A stretch of DNA of 64,000 nt from Pseudoscleropodium purum. Lineage: Eukaryota; Streptophyta; Bryopsida; Hypnales; Brachytheciaceae. The position numbers and the translations under genes are program-made. The stretch is taken from contig OZ017799.1 in assembly GCA_963969395.1 (NCBI GenBank), positions 12,278,501-12,342,500 on the forward strand, given 5' to 3'. The stretch's first letter is position 1; each line of letters starts with the position of its first letter. Under the pieces are notes generated by a model. That model did not search any database and had not been told where the DNA came from. It worked only from the letters and a program-made list of their open reading frames with translations. Positions 1 through 12,036 of the stretch are shown one piece after another.

Positions 1-289
1 CATTACTTAAAAGACCATACTACCAGGACTATACTTAAAACAACTTTTTCTCTTGTAGTGAGTAATAAAGACCATTGGAATGATCTTATTGTCTAGATGC
101 AATAATGCAATTTTGACTATTTCAAATCCAACAATGTTGATTTGAGAAAACAACTCTATTAATAAAATCAGTAATGGTACCAACTAAAATTAAGTTTTTC
201 TTCATAGAAGGGATGTATTTAACTGACTTCAACTTTATTTCACTAAATTTAGTTTTCACTGTAGTAATACTAGATCCTCTTAGAGGGTG

Positions 290-1120
290 TGATTCCCCCC
301 CTCCGGTTTGATCTTACTAATCTCTACATCAAAGGAGTTGAGGTGATGATCTAGTTTCTAATAGTCAGATGCTATATGACTGGATGCACCATTGTCTAGA
401 TACTAGGGCCCATTGCCTTAGTAATAGTAAGGATCATAGCTTTGTTGCGCCAGTTGCAAATCAAAACATTCTACAAAATTGGCAAAACCTGCACATTTTG
501 ATGTCGTTTCCTCAAGATAAAGATGAGGATTGGGGGGTAGCCTACAATTTCAAGCATAATGACAAGGTTTATGGTAGTTGAAGCAAATAATTGGCATTTG
601 AGGTTGGCTGTAGTATTTCCTCCTAGGATATCCTCGCCCTCTAAAATTTTGAAGCCATCACCCCTTTATTCCATGACTTTGATTTGATCCCCAATCTAGA
701 GTTGTTTGAGTTGTTGTTTGCTTGTTGTGAGTGCCAAAGCTTCTTCATCTCCTAGCAATTGGTTTCAATGTTCACATCTGTGTGCTTCTAAAAGAAGACT
801 TGCACTCAGTTTGTCAAACGAGATAATTGCATTCAAATGAATGAGTATCTGTATTGTACCTTCATAAGAATACAATAGTACGTTTAGTACAATTTGATTC
901 ATATTGCAATCCAAAAGCCTTTTACTATACTTTTAAGTTGATTTTTCATTTCTCTTGCCCTTTTAAGATAATCTTCAATTGATCCTCCTTCATTCATCTT
1001 CAATGCTTGGAGTTGTCCTATAAGCATCAAAATTTGCGATTGATCGCTTGAATGAAACTGGTCTTTTATAGTTTCCAAGCTATAATTGGATCTGAGTGCT
1101 CTACAGTTATGTCTATGAAA
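290..1120 (-). pseudogene. Decayed Ty1/copia gag-protease remnant
   Basis: On the minus strand, about 1110 to 905 reads as a copia gag core with the pattern 'LMLIGQLQALKMNEGGSIED' followed by a basic 'LKRARE' helix. Around 600-535 a degraded CCHC zinc knuckle is visible (C-F-N-Y-H-K-P-C-H-Y-A-stop-N-C). Around 405-361 there is an aspartic-protease-like 'YLDNGASSHIASD' motif, the copia protease signature with Asn replacing Ser. The order gag, knuckle, protease is that of Ty1/copia polyproteins. Stops and frameshifts interrupt all parts. Integrase and reverse transcriptase would lie to the left of the window. No intact ORF remains, so this is a fossil. Confidence 0.68.
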
Positions 1121-4008
1121 TCATCATATATAGAGAGAAGAAGTCTACAAGCTAACATCTTTTTTTTCTTTAGCTTGGCCTCAGTCAGTCCCTCTTTGTC
1201 TATTAAAACAAGATATGTGGTAGGTGCCTATTCCACTTTTGTTATAGCCCATTAGAAGAATTTTGAGGCTTGTAGAAGACTGCAAGTTATGAGCTCTTGT
1301 AAACATTGAAACTGCTCTGGGAACGCAAACCCGACATGGTCCAGAGAATGTGTAGTCTAAGTTTTATCAAGTTTACCAAAAACCCAAAACTAAGTATAGG
1401 GGTTCCAAATTTCTAGGGGAATGGTCAAATCGTCTATTGTTTTGTGGCTAAAGTCACATGTATATTAGATTTAGTGAAATATATATATATGTATAAGTTG
1501 TTTAGTTTGTAAAGTTAGGTTTTTCACTTTTATTCTTAGGAATTTAAATTTTGTTGACAGTCCTTTACAGATGTATGCAGACATAATGAATGATGTCACA
1601 ATCCTATATAGTGTTTTAAAAGTGGGCAACACATCTTTGGCAACACGTCAGGCTAGGCAACACGTCTTATACATGGATGCAGCCTATGACTTAATCATAT
1701 ATATACAAGATAATACTTTTAAAATATACAAATAATTCTTTAATTAACACCTTTTTATATGTTGGATAATAGGGCTAGTAATTGCTCTTTTTGAGCTTTT
1801 TGAATCTATGTGCAAAATGACTACATGTGGCAGTCTCAGTGGACAATACGTTCAGTATGCAAGGTATGAAATGTTCAGGACAAAATACCAGAATCTTGGT
1901 CTTTGAGCTTTCTCCTTTCTTTTAAGATTGGGCAACAAGTCTCAGGGCAATAGGTCCAAAACCATAGGGTGAGTCGTCCCTAAATATAGACAAACATATA
2001 TCAACCACAAAGAACATATAATCTCACGTTTAAGTCCAATTCTAAATTCAAGATATGAATTATAAGTTTTATTTTAGAAGTTGTAGGACAAATATTCCAA
2101 ACAAGGTTAACGGCCCAAGGGCCGTTCGAAAAAGTAGGACCTTTTTTGTTTTTGTTTTTATTTATTTATTTAGTTTTTGATCAATCCATCCAAATTTTGA
2201 GGTTAAAATTTCAATCTTATTAATGTAATTTAATTTATCGCCCGTAGGTCCTATTGTCGTACCAAAGATTCTAAGACCAAATATATCAACCCTATAACTG
2301 CGGAGAAAAGGACCCTATTACCATGCGATTTCAGCGTTTCCTCCGACAGGCTGTAGCTCCAAAGCTATGCCACTCCGTTCCTCCCATCGCTACAACCTCC
2401 TGCTCTGCGTGGCGTTTAGCTGCCGGGCTCTCTCAATCACAATTTCTTGGTGATTTTGCTCAATTTTGTTGCAATTTCTTTAGATCTTAGTGTGCTTCAA
2501 CAAATTGATGCACCACAATCCCTCAGAAATCTCGATTGGTGTGAATTTTCAAGAAATTTGATGCCCGTGGAAAGAGCGCCAAACCCCTAATTTCTTCTCA
2601 GAATTCGAATTTTGGTACAATTTGTGGATTTTGTATTGGATACTTTGCTCATTCAATCACTCTGGTCTAACAACTCCCCTCATCAATCCAATTTAGGTAA
2701 AAATTTCAAAAATTTGGGAGAATTTCGGTGATGAAGCCAAATCCAGTGCTACAAAGGTACCCAATTTACCACCGAAATTTCTGAAACCAATTTCATACTC
2801 CTGATCGAGTCCTCCTTTCTTGTCAATCCAATTACCATCTCTTGATTCTATGATCACAAACTCAGAGAATTATCAATTTTCGAAATTTCAACCAATGGGC
2901 TGAAATCAACATCCAAATCTCAAACTAGATTGTAGATTTTGTTGCGTAGTCGATCCCTTTCAATGTCAATCCAATGAGTGTTGATTTTGGATTCTTGACC
3001 TCTTGTTTCAAAGGAATCAATCACGTCGTGATAACGTACTGATCCCTTCACTGAATTCAAAGCCAACTGCAACGTCGTCGTCGGTTTTAATCAATTAGAA
3101 ATTCTTCCTGAGAAGCTTCAAACCCTCCGAGATTTCTCCAAAGTGTCCCAATGTCCACAACACTCAATGTTCACAAATGTCTCACTTTTACAAATTCCCA
3201 CAAATTTCACAATTTTGACACCAATCTCGGAGTAAGAGAAAACTGAAACATCATAACGAGAACTCTCTCAAAGCATACAAACAGAAGACAAAGTACGAAG
3301 TTATATATATATGTAAACTTACTTGAAAAGAAGGCAAATAGAATGCCAACTTTTTTTTTTATTATTTTTAATATCTATTTATAGTCTTCTTGGCACCCCC
3401 TCCCAAAAGGTGTGTCTTTCTAATTTTTACTTTTACTATTTCCAATTTTTACTTTTAATTAATTAATTAAATCCTATTCATACTATAACATATAAATTAA
3501 CTTTATTTTTAAAGTTTTTTCCTACTTTTATCTAATAAGGGGCCCCTAATGACTCCTAATATTCTAAATTTGCTATTTTAAATTAAAAATCTTGTCTACA
3601 GAATGCCATGTCATCAATTTAAAATTAATTATTTTTAAAATTTAGACTTATTTTTCATTTCAAGACCAAACTTTTTTTATAATTTTTTTTTGTAATTGTT
3701 GGCCTGACAATAGCGAGTAGTATTGGAAATATAACCAAAACAACCCTACGAAGACTTCAAATCTTCTCTAATGCATAAACTTTCAACTCTCATTTTGAGT
3801 GACTATATATAATAATTGGAGAAATCTTTTAGTTTGTCCCTTTTTCTAAATGCAACATTTGAATTCTCTAATATTTTTATGACCCTATGCAAATCTAAAC
3901 TTGCTAGGACTCAAAGCAAAACTTCACTATTCTCCCCTGTAATTACGTTGATCTCTGTTTTCTTCTTGTGCTTTCTAACTCAAAAAATTTCTATGCTTCA
4001 TGCCTATG
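1121..4008. other. AT-rich stretch without a recognisable gene
   Basis: No convincing coding region on either strand. If the primer-binding-like site near 4009 belongs to the copia remnant at the left edge, this would be its over-long leader, probably enlarged by later insertions. A 1-kb patch at about 2290-3250 is less AT-rich and has many 'caatccaatt'-like words, but shows no ORF or motif I recognise. Confidence 0.4.
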
Positions 4009-4260
4009 CTTTGAAACCATGTTGAAGTTTTGAGTTAAATTACTCAAATTGTATTGATCAAAAGAATACATTGACAACTAAACTATACCTATTATATAAA
4101 TGTCAATAGTTAGTTGTTATAGTAATAGACTAATTCTCTTACTATAACAATTACATATATCAATAAAGCAGTTGCTACAAATTCTAGTAGGACAAATCAA
4201 TTCTCTTGTACAATATCTACTTTGAGAGCATTATTTCAACAAACATTGTCAAGAGCTCAA
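4009..4260 (-). repeat. Possible copia primer-binding site and LTR end
   Basis: On the minus strand, TGGTTTCAAAGC (4009-4020) matches the plant initiator-Met tRNA primer-binding site TGGTATCAGAGC at 10 of 12 positions. It is directly preceded by a sequence ending in CA, as an LTR would. Just inside the presumed LTR is a perfect 12-bp inverted repeat, TTGTTATAGTAA (4114-4125) with TTACTATAACAA (4139-4150). The orientation agrees with the gag remnant further left. The outer LTR boundary and the second LTR were not found, so the call is tentative. Confidence 0.35.
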
Positions 4261-4828
4261 TTATAATTTTGGTTTAAGTTTAATGTTGGGTTTTTGTTTG
4301 GTGATTGTTTATTTAGTTGGACACTTGCTTTTAAAGCTACAAAGGATGAGAAGACCAACACAAATGGGCCAAAGCATTTAAGTTAGGTATTATTGCTCTT
4401 TTGTAGGGAACAAAGTGTATTTGTTGGATTTTCAGCTTAAGAATTTAAATATTTTTGCTTCCAACAAGTGTACAATTACTAGCTTGATTTATATTTGGAC
4501 ATGATCTAGACAATGCTTATAGATATGTGACTGAAGAGTGGTTGGTGATGCAAATTTCTCTTGAGATTATCTAGAGCTTTTAATCAATTGAAAATGTATA
4601 TATGTACATATGTACTTCAACCTCATGTATCTCAATCAAACCCTAATTAAGTTGCAGAATCTAACAAGTAACTATGCACTTTTCCAATCTTCACTATTTG
4701 CTTGCAAATGTTCTCCCTTGGCTTCATACACATATTGATTCTCTTGTCAGTTTACATTATATACCGATATATAAGATACTGAGATTTTCCTTTTATATTG
4801 TATAGGATGTTGTAGAATCTATTGTGGA

Positions 4829-5045
4829 CATTATAAGAAATTTGCATTTTAGGTGACGAGACCTAATTTTTTTTAATGCATTTTAGTGATTGTCCTATGC
4901 AACAAATCCATGTTTTTATGTCAATAGAAGTGTCCAATGTAACATCAATGTTGACTTAAAAACATGAGTTTGTTACATAGGACGTTTGCTAAAATGCATT
5001 AAAAGAATTAGGCCTTGTCACTTAAAATGTGGGTTTCTTATAGTG
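4829..5045. mobile_element. CACTA-type MITE, copy 1 (217 bp, TSD GGA)
   Basis: An imperfect full-length palindrome. The left end is CATTATAAGAAA and the right end is TTTCTTATAGTG, the complement of CACTATAAGAAA. The two arms mirror each other through internal words such as AATGCATTTTAG and CATGTTTTTA. It is flanked by the 3-bp direct repeat GGA (4826-4828 and 5046-5048). CACTA termini with a 3-bp target duplication are the hallmark of the EnSpm/CACTA superfamily. The same internal words recur in the element at 21007-21222, so the two form one non-autonomous family. Confidence 0.8.
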
Positions 5046-6300
5046 GGAGTTCATTTGGCCATTCCATTCATATAGCTACTGAATTTGAATTGCTAATTCT
5101 TTTGAAATGGATTGATTTGAAATGTGTTTAAATAGCAAACTTTAAAAGAAATTTGTTCATCTACTAATTGATAACATCATATTTTGACTTTGCAATGTTG
5201 ACATCCATCAATGAGGAGGCTTGAAGCTGTACTACTCTTCTTCCTCAATGCAATATATGGGTTCTCTTGGATGAAATTGATCTATGTCTAGAGCTTTGTT
5301 CGTTTACCTCTCTTGTAACCCAAGTTTTGATAAGAGCAAATTTGTGAAGTTGTGATATCTTTACACTAACAAAAAATCATTCCTTTATAAAATTTTTTGA
5401 TTAGAGCTATAGGTTTAGTTTTGATAAGCTTAGGTTGGTTGCGAGTGCTTCTAGCTAGGGGTTCAATTTGCACTTTAGTGTCATTCATATAGACTCCTCT
5501 AGTTGCCAAATTTGTTAAGCCTCTCAAAATTGGTTAAGTTCTTCTATTAGAAGGGGATTTTTGTCAAGTTCCTAGATTACAATCTGTAGCTCTTTTTTCT
5601 TGTTGCTATTTGTATTTATGTAAGCACACTTTAATTTAGGCACAATCATTATGACTTGAGGTCTAGGAAAATTCCATTTGTGGAACACACAAATTGAAGT
5701 AGATACTCCACCTTCACTAGGTTGAAGATGGAATTTAATACTGGAATCTATAAGTTGATGATCGAGGTGCGGGTTGGAGGATCGTTACATTGGTTAGAGT
5801 GGCCAGTGCACCTAATTGTATTCTAACTAGATGAAAAGATGTTGAAGAAGATGGCATTTGTACCTATACCAACATCGTTTAAGGGTTAAAGTAGTAACAC
5901 CTTAAATTGACTACTACTTGAAATGAACACCTATATTTTACTCCAAAACAAACCCAATTTGCATGATAAAAATTCAAAAGTCTCCTAATTACTTAAAATT
6001 CAAAAAAATTAACAAATAGGCTATTTATATGGGTACCTTTATTCATGCATCACTCTATATTGCTTCAAGGTTTCAAATGTATTTGTTTCAAAGGTTAGTC
6101 TATGATCCATTGTAGGAGCCCATTATAGGAATCCATAATGTGTTGTTTGAGAAAATCTATAAAATAATCTTCTAGTACCGAAAAATTCAGATTCTACTTG
6201 CAACATCTTTCACTACAATTTGTTAAATCTATTTGACCAAAGATTCACTATGTGGTCACACAAGAGACCCTGAAACTCTTATTGTGTCGCTTTTAGCTTT
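5046..6300. other. Intergenic AT-rich DNA
   Basis: No ORF of interest, RNA gene or clear repeat boundary seen. The last part should contain the promoter of the thioredoxin-domain gene that follows; no TATA box stands out. Confidence 0.4.
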
Positions 6301-6578
6301 TAAGTGCACATAATCCCAAAACCTCACCTTTGAGGCCTTGTGGTGTTCACACTGCAGCGTATTTGTGGGTATTTGGTTGCCAAGTCTGACCCTCGCTCAC
6401 CCCACTGCGCTTCTTCTTCATCGTCTGCTGCTGCGAGAGAGACGCATCTGCGGTGCCCGTAAACCCAGCTTTCGCATTCCAATTTCACAGGCGACTGTTG
6501 TTTCTCCCACATTGCAGTTCAAGTGTAGTGGTGGTGGTGGAGGGCATCAGTGTGTGTGCAGGCAGGCAGACAGTCGCC

Positions 6579-9500
6579 ATGGACGGGAAGAAGTTCCGCA
6601 CGCAGATGGGCGACCTGGCCATGGGCACGGCCCTCAATGCCGCCGCCAGAGACTACCAGAAGGTAACTTAGACATCCTTCTCACTTTCATTGCTTCCTTT
6701 GCTTCGCTTCACTGCTTTGCAAATATGCTCATGCTTGGAGACACGCAGTTCGAGGGGTGAGCTTTTGGGGAATACTGCGGATATGAGCTTCTTGCAATAA
6801 TGAAGGGAAATGAAATGTAGGGTTTCGTGCTGACCCAGTTCTTGGGGTCTTGTGCGAAAATGAAGGAAAGTGAAATTTAGGGTTTTGTGCTCGACCGGTT
6901 CTTGGGATCTTGCAAAAAATCAAGTAGAATGGAATGTAGGGTTTAGTTTTGGCCCAGTCCTTGAGGTTAGATCTATTGTGTTCAGTGTCGTGGCCATGGC
7001 TCACATTTATAAGGTGGGGACATCCAAAATGGCCGGGATTGCTTGGTGAGCGTAGCTCCTATTATTAGACTCGTCAATTTTTGTTGTTGATGTTCTTGTT
7101 GGCGAATGTGTGGCGACTCCAACACTGTAAAGAATGCTGTATTTGGATACTGTATGCGAAAGTTAGGGCGGGTCAGAGTGTTCTTTGTCGATCGCATCTT
7201 CCACAATGGGTTTCCCTATCATATTGTTCTCTGGTCAGAATCGTGGGCATGGCCTCCATTTATGTTTTCTTTTTCTAAGGCTCTGTGTTGATTTTATGTG
7301 GTTAAATCATGTCCTTTTCTTGACTGAGCGCATGGAACGCGTTTCTGTTGTAAACTGGGACGTACAACAAGGTTCTTTGTAGCCATGAGAGGTTCCTGAA
7401 GAGCATGTCTATAAAGGCACATGTCCTCGTAAAGGCCTCTCATATACTTGACAAGTCCATGAAATTTCCATGGCTCTTCTCTCTTGAAGTCAGTCGCTAA
7501 ATTTCCTACTTCTTACGCGATTGTACCCCGAGACTCTAATGTCAAGTCACTGAACAAGGGGTTTTGTTGGGGTGGTCGATTTCTCTATGCAGGAGATGGT
7601 TTCCCAATATAAGGCTCAAGGTAGTCAACCAAAGCATGAGGACGTAGACCTTGATGACCTTATGGATGTATGTTCCCTTAATTCCCCGACTCTTGGGTAC
7701 TTCTGAAGCTTATACCACTAATTTTCTCGTTTAATCATGAATCAGTCGTCCTTCAGAGCTTCTAAGGTGACGTGCTTATTCGTGAGCAGGATCCTGAGCT
7801 GGAAAAGTTACATGCTGAGCGAATCAATGCCATGAAGGTTTTGGCCTCTCTACCCTCTCAGCGCTTTCTCCAACTTTAGTTTGACCTTAGGCCTGTGTAG
7901 AAGCGATGAATTTGATTGCTAAAACTTGTGTGATGGAATCTGATACGATTGCATTCTTCATCTGTATTTTTTTATGGAACTTATTATGGGGTTATTATTT
8001 AGCTCCTCTGAAGATAAGCAACAGGGGTCTGGCAGTGCGGCGGGGATATCAGGTCTTTGCCTGTATTTGGAATCGATGTCTTGATGTTGCATAAACATTT
8101 CTCTTGACATTGAGTATAGATGGGTTTGGAGCTTGTGCTGCACAGAGAGAAGCAGAGAAGAGGCAAAAACTGCAACAGCAGGGATATGGAGAATACAGAT
8201 TGGTAAGGCGCACTCTTGCCTCTAGTCATGTCCAGCTAGTTGTTCAGTTTGTCGGCTTCCATCTTTAGTCACTCGGTACAGTCGGGTATCACTGGTTTGC
8301 AGCTTGTATGACACGTTATTGATGGTTTGATTGTGCGTAGGTAACCGAAGGGGACTTTTTGAGCGAAGTAACCAAGAGCCCACGTGTGGTCTGCCACTTT
8401 TTCCATCGAGAATTCATTCGCTGCAAGTAAGTCAGTGGTTACAACGAAGCCTCTGGTGCCGATCAACGCCTTCTTTTTTTACTAAATTCACATCGAGCCT
8501 TTCTTCACTTGCATTGTCTATCTCTACACGTAAAGACGTCTTTCGTGGACAATTGTCAAAACTGTTTTCTAGCCATCACATAGATATGAGTTTTTACGAA
8601 TAGTTTGTTTTTATCGGCCTAGTCTAAAAAAACGCCCAGACTGGCGGCGGCCTGTATGTGTGTGGGGGAAGTTGTCGGTGTCGAGGACTTGGAAACTTGA
8701 TTGAAAGTTTGTTTAAAAGGTTACTTCAAAGGCTATTTTTTACATTTTAAAGCAAGGCATGGGCCAACCTAGCTAGTTAGCAGCTTCAAACTCAACAAGG
8801 GTGTATGATGACTGTGCAGGATAATGGACAAGCATTTGAAACTGCTGACACCTAAGTATTTTGATACTAAGTTCATTTGCATTGACGCAGAGGTAACATT
8901 CTGAGCCCTTTCTTCTTGATATCGAAACAGTCTTTAGTTGTTGTTTTCAGTGATTGGATTTTCAGGTTTATCTCTTCACCTCTTCTTACAAGATTTCACG
9001 GTTTGTGTTTTCTTTTTCAGTCTTTGAGGTGATGTTGTTCCCTCTTTTGCATCTTGCTACATATAATCAGTTAGTTCTATTACGCTGAGCATCACTTCTC
9101 TCTATTTTGCAGAATTGTCCGTTCTTTATCACCAAATTGGCAATCAAGGTTCTACCTTGTGTAATTCTATTTAGGTATATTTTTCTCTCTTCGTGCTGAT
9201 CGTGAACCAATTGGAGTATGTCTTACGAGTTTGAGTGAATGACTTTTGAAATGGGTGTGGTATCTATCCACCGTTTGAAATGTCCTAATTCTTGACTGGA
9301 CGCATTGGGAGCGTGCTTGTTGTAAATATGGACAGAAATTAAGGCTTCTTGAAGCCGTGGGATACTTTAGATGGGCACATCATGCGCCTGTGTGTCCATA
9401 AAGGCCTCCCATATATGTAATATTTCAAAGTGTATTTGGTGGTAAATGTTCTTTTGGGTAGTTTAAACTCCCGTCGTGGTGTACGTTAACGATATACTTG

Positions 9501-9938
9501 AATAAGCTGGGATTGAAGATTGCAGTTTCACTCCAAGTTTTTCAACCTCGTCATGAAGTTACTTCTGGTTCTGTCATTAGAGAATAGTTCTGCCATGTAT
9601 GTTCTCATTTTTTATGTTTGAGTTCACAGGGACGGGGTAGCCGTTGATAGAATAATAGGATTTCAGGAGCTTGGAGGTGTTGACGACTTCACCACCAGAG
9701 CTTTAGAATCCCGCCTTCTTAAAGCAGGTATGAGCAATACCATGTTTTCTTCATGGTTTTATTCGGACTAATGTATCAATTCCTTGCCAATATTGATGTT
9801 TCCAAGAAACTGACAGATTGAAACTTTGGTTTGTTCCCAGGATTACTCATCCCTAAGAAAGTCGTTGATGAAGATGGTGAAGAGAAAGTAGCCAGAACTG
9901 TACGGTCGACGGTGTATGCAGACTCTGATTCAGAATGA
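6579..9938 (+). CDS. TXNDC9: Thioredoxin domain-containing protein 9 homolog (phosducin-like)
   Basis: Nine exons: 6579-6662, 7593-7667, 7790-7837, 8146-8202, 8341-8426, 8820-8892, 9113-9174, 9630-9727 and 9841-9938. They join to 681 nt, 226 aa, the usual length of the family. All introns have GT/AG ends. The N-terminus (MDGKKFRTQMGDLAMG) and a charged helical stretch 'EKRQKLQQQGYGEYR' precede a thioredoxin fold from about residue 89. The sheet contains 'VVCHFFHREFIRCK' in place of a CxxC active site, so it is not a redox enzyme. Later motifs are 'KVLPCVILFRDG' and 'GFQELGGVDDFTT'; the tail is acidic. Known homologs bind the CCT chaperonin and modulate actin and tubulin folding in the cytosol. 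The start is the first ATG, in a good context (gccATGg). Function is taken from the family; gene structure is seen directly. Confidence 0.93.
6807..6968 (+). repeat. Intronic tandem repeat, about 59-bp unit, nearly three copies
   Basis: Within intron 1 of the thioredoxin-domain gene. Units start near 6807, 6866 and 6925. Each carries a TAGGGTTT-like word (complement of the plant telo-box) followed by 'tgctc/tgacc' and 'ttcttgggrtcttg'. The units differ by point changes, so the array is old. Confidence 0.6.
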
Positions 9939-10783
9939 GCGTGTTCAACAAGTTAGCATCGCAGATTACTAGGGCCCATCCACATGCCAGGACACCCCCA
10001 CTTCATCCTATTCGCTCGAAGGCCTGACGATTGATTACAACATGATCCTCAGGGCAAGCCACTTCACTACATTTAGAAATGGAGAAAGGCTGTTGTTTCG
10101 GGTGTCAAATAGTCCAACATTTTTGCAATATGTTTTGCTCTATCTTCTACAAGATGGTGTTAAAGTAATTGCAATGTGATCTTAGTAAAGACGGACACTA
10201 ACTTTTTGGGAGATGAGTAGCATCTTAGTAGCTTTGTAATTACATTATAGGTACCTGAAGTGAATATCAGATTGTTTTTCTAGTGAGGTTTTAATGCAAT
10301 TTTTAACAGGTGTGAATTCCTGCAATCCTATTCTGGCACTCCACTTTTCTTTCCTACGGTCCTCAAATTCTTCTTGTGTATGATTATGTTCAATATCACT
10401 AGCTACCTCACATCAAGGTATTTCTGATTGACGTTCTAGGACTTGAGTCCTCCACAGGGCCTACTGCTGCTAGCATAAATGTGACATAAAAGAGCGGCTA
10501 CTCCGTACGTTTGACAGTTGTGGACGTCACACACCGGCCAGGTACCAGGGGCGGTATCCAATGCTCCATGTGTTGATTCATTTCTAATTACCAGGGAATG
10601 CATGCTCCGGCACCCAGAAACCATCGTCCTTCTCATCTAATCCTGTCATTTTAAAGGTAAAGAGACTGGAGAAGAAAATCTGATCCTAAATCTTTGGTAA
10701 CCACAGCTAATTATTCGTGAAGAAAAGTTCGCAAAAGTGGAATAACTGGCACAGTCCAAGAGCAGTGGTCACTTCTTCGCCGT
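9939..10783. other. 3' flank of the thioredoxin-domain gene
   Basis: Should contain the 3' UTR of the upstream gene, and near its right end the 3' UTR of the convergently transcribed HMG-box gene. No additional gene seen. Confidence 0.45.
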
Positions 10784-11620
10784 TCATTTATTTTTACAGC
10801 GCTTCAGGTCCTTCAAGTATCGTTTCTTGTCTGCCTCGGCCTTTTTAGTGTAAGGCTGCACAACACATTTGGCAATCGTGTGACTGAATGTGTTGATTTG
10901 ACCTAGCGTTTTAATCGTGCAAATGCTTTGTTGGAGATTAACGTAACATTCTATCAGTGCACTCATCTTACTGTTCATCTGACAACATGTCCAGAGACAG
11001 GTTATGGTTTGGATTCAAACAATACGACTCAGAATGGTCTGCAACGACATGCTACTTCTGCTTGCTCACAAAGTGTCAATCCGAGAGCCATTGCTATCAG
11101 GGACTTGTTCAAAATTTGTGAACTCAAGATGTAAGAAGATGCCATAGGACCTGAGCATGTTGAACTTCTAATTCTTTTCCTTGAATGTGCAGGTGGACTA
11201 GAGGTGTCAAGAATTTTATGAATTGGGTAAACTGGAACTAGGTGTTTGGATTTTTAAGAGAGGAGAGGGGAACCTTTTTGTCTTTCTCAGTCATTTGCTG
11301 CCATTGAGCACCGAGTATTCTTCCAACTTCGGTGAAAGGGATGTTGGGATTGTCTGCCGTGACATTGGCATGTTGGTCCTTGCAGAAGAACATGTAAGGG
11401 CCCAGGGCTCGCTTGGGCCGCCACCCTCGCTCCTGGCGCTTGAGCTTCCTGGCGGCCCGCTTGACCGAGGCTGCAGCCTTGCGACTGCGGGAGGCCGAGG
11501 CTTTGGACCCCCGGGCCCTCCCCCCTCGCACTGATCCCCGTGCCTTCGCAATGGTTGCTAGCTTAGACGAGGACGAGGATTTCCAGTCCCTTGCTAGGAG
11601 CGGTGTAAACAAACAAACGA
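10784..11620 (-). CDS. HMG-box chromatin protein (5' end unresolved)
   Basis: Two exons are clear: 11274 to about 11615, and the last exon 10784-10855. The splice (AAG|GTTCCC ... GTGCAG|CCT) joins 'QWQQMTEKDKK' to 'PYTKKAEADKKRYLKDLKRC' and restores a complete HMG box ('RPKRALGPYMFFCKDQHANV' onward), about 70 residues ending four residues before the stop. A basic Ser/Arg/Lys/Ala-rich arm precedes the box (SKASASRSRKAAASVKRAAR). This is the layout of small NHP6/HMGB-like proteins, which bend DNA in chromatin. No in-frame ATG lies upstream before a stop near 11660, so the start codon must be in an unseen upstream exon, probably joined at an AG near 11609. The donor GTTCCC is weak. The exon is markedly GC-rich compared with its surroundings. 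Confidence 0.75.
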
Positions 11621-11662
11621 ACGAACGAACGAACAAACAGACTGTCTGTTTGTTTGTTCAAA
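11607..11662. repeat. AAAC/AACG tetranucleotide run with a perfect hairpin
   Basis: A run of (AAAC/AACG) tetranucleotides leads into AACAAACAGAC-T-GTCTGTTTGTT (about 11633-11655), an 11-bp perfect inverted repeat with a single-base centre. It lies immediately upstream of the visible HMG-box coding exon, probably in its intron or leader. Confidence 0.6.
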
Positions 11663-12036
11663 GTCTACAGGATTGGTACAGGATTGAGAGACTGACTTCT
11701 ACAGGACGCTGAAGTGATGCAGGAACTGGGGATGGAATGGAATGGAAAGAAAGTAGACTCTCAGAGACGCAATGCAGGGACAAGCTTCAGCAGCGAGGCG
11801 AGGTGTGAAATTTTTTGTTTTGCAGAGAGGAAGGTGTCAAGGGACAGGGATTGGGAGAGGTGGCAGAGGTGGGTGAAGAAGAGAGATACATATAGGCACA
11901 TGCTTTGGTGCTGACATCTAGGAAATGTGCTGTTTGGACTGAAATTGTTTGCAGGGGGTAGATCCAGCAGACGCCTGTGAAGAACGCCTTGCCATAGCTC
12001 AAACTTCGCCCTGCAACAACACCGTTTGAATGGCAA

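Noticed and set aside
6338..6760. Long frame overlapping the first exon of the thioredoxin-domain gene
   Set aside because: It is in a different frame from the spliced, family-matching CDS and has no domain; a shadow of GC-rich exon and leader sequence.
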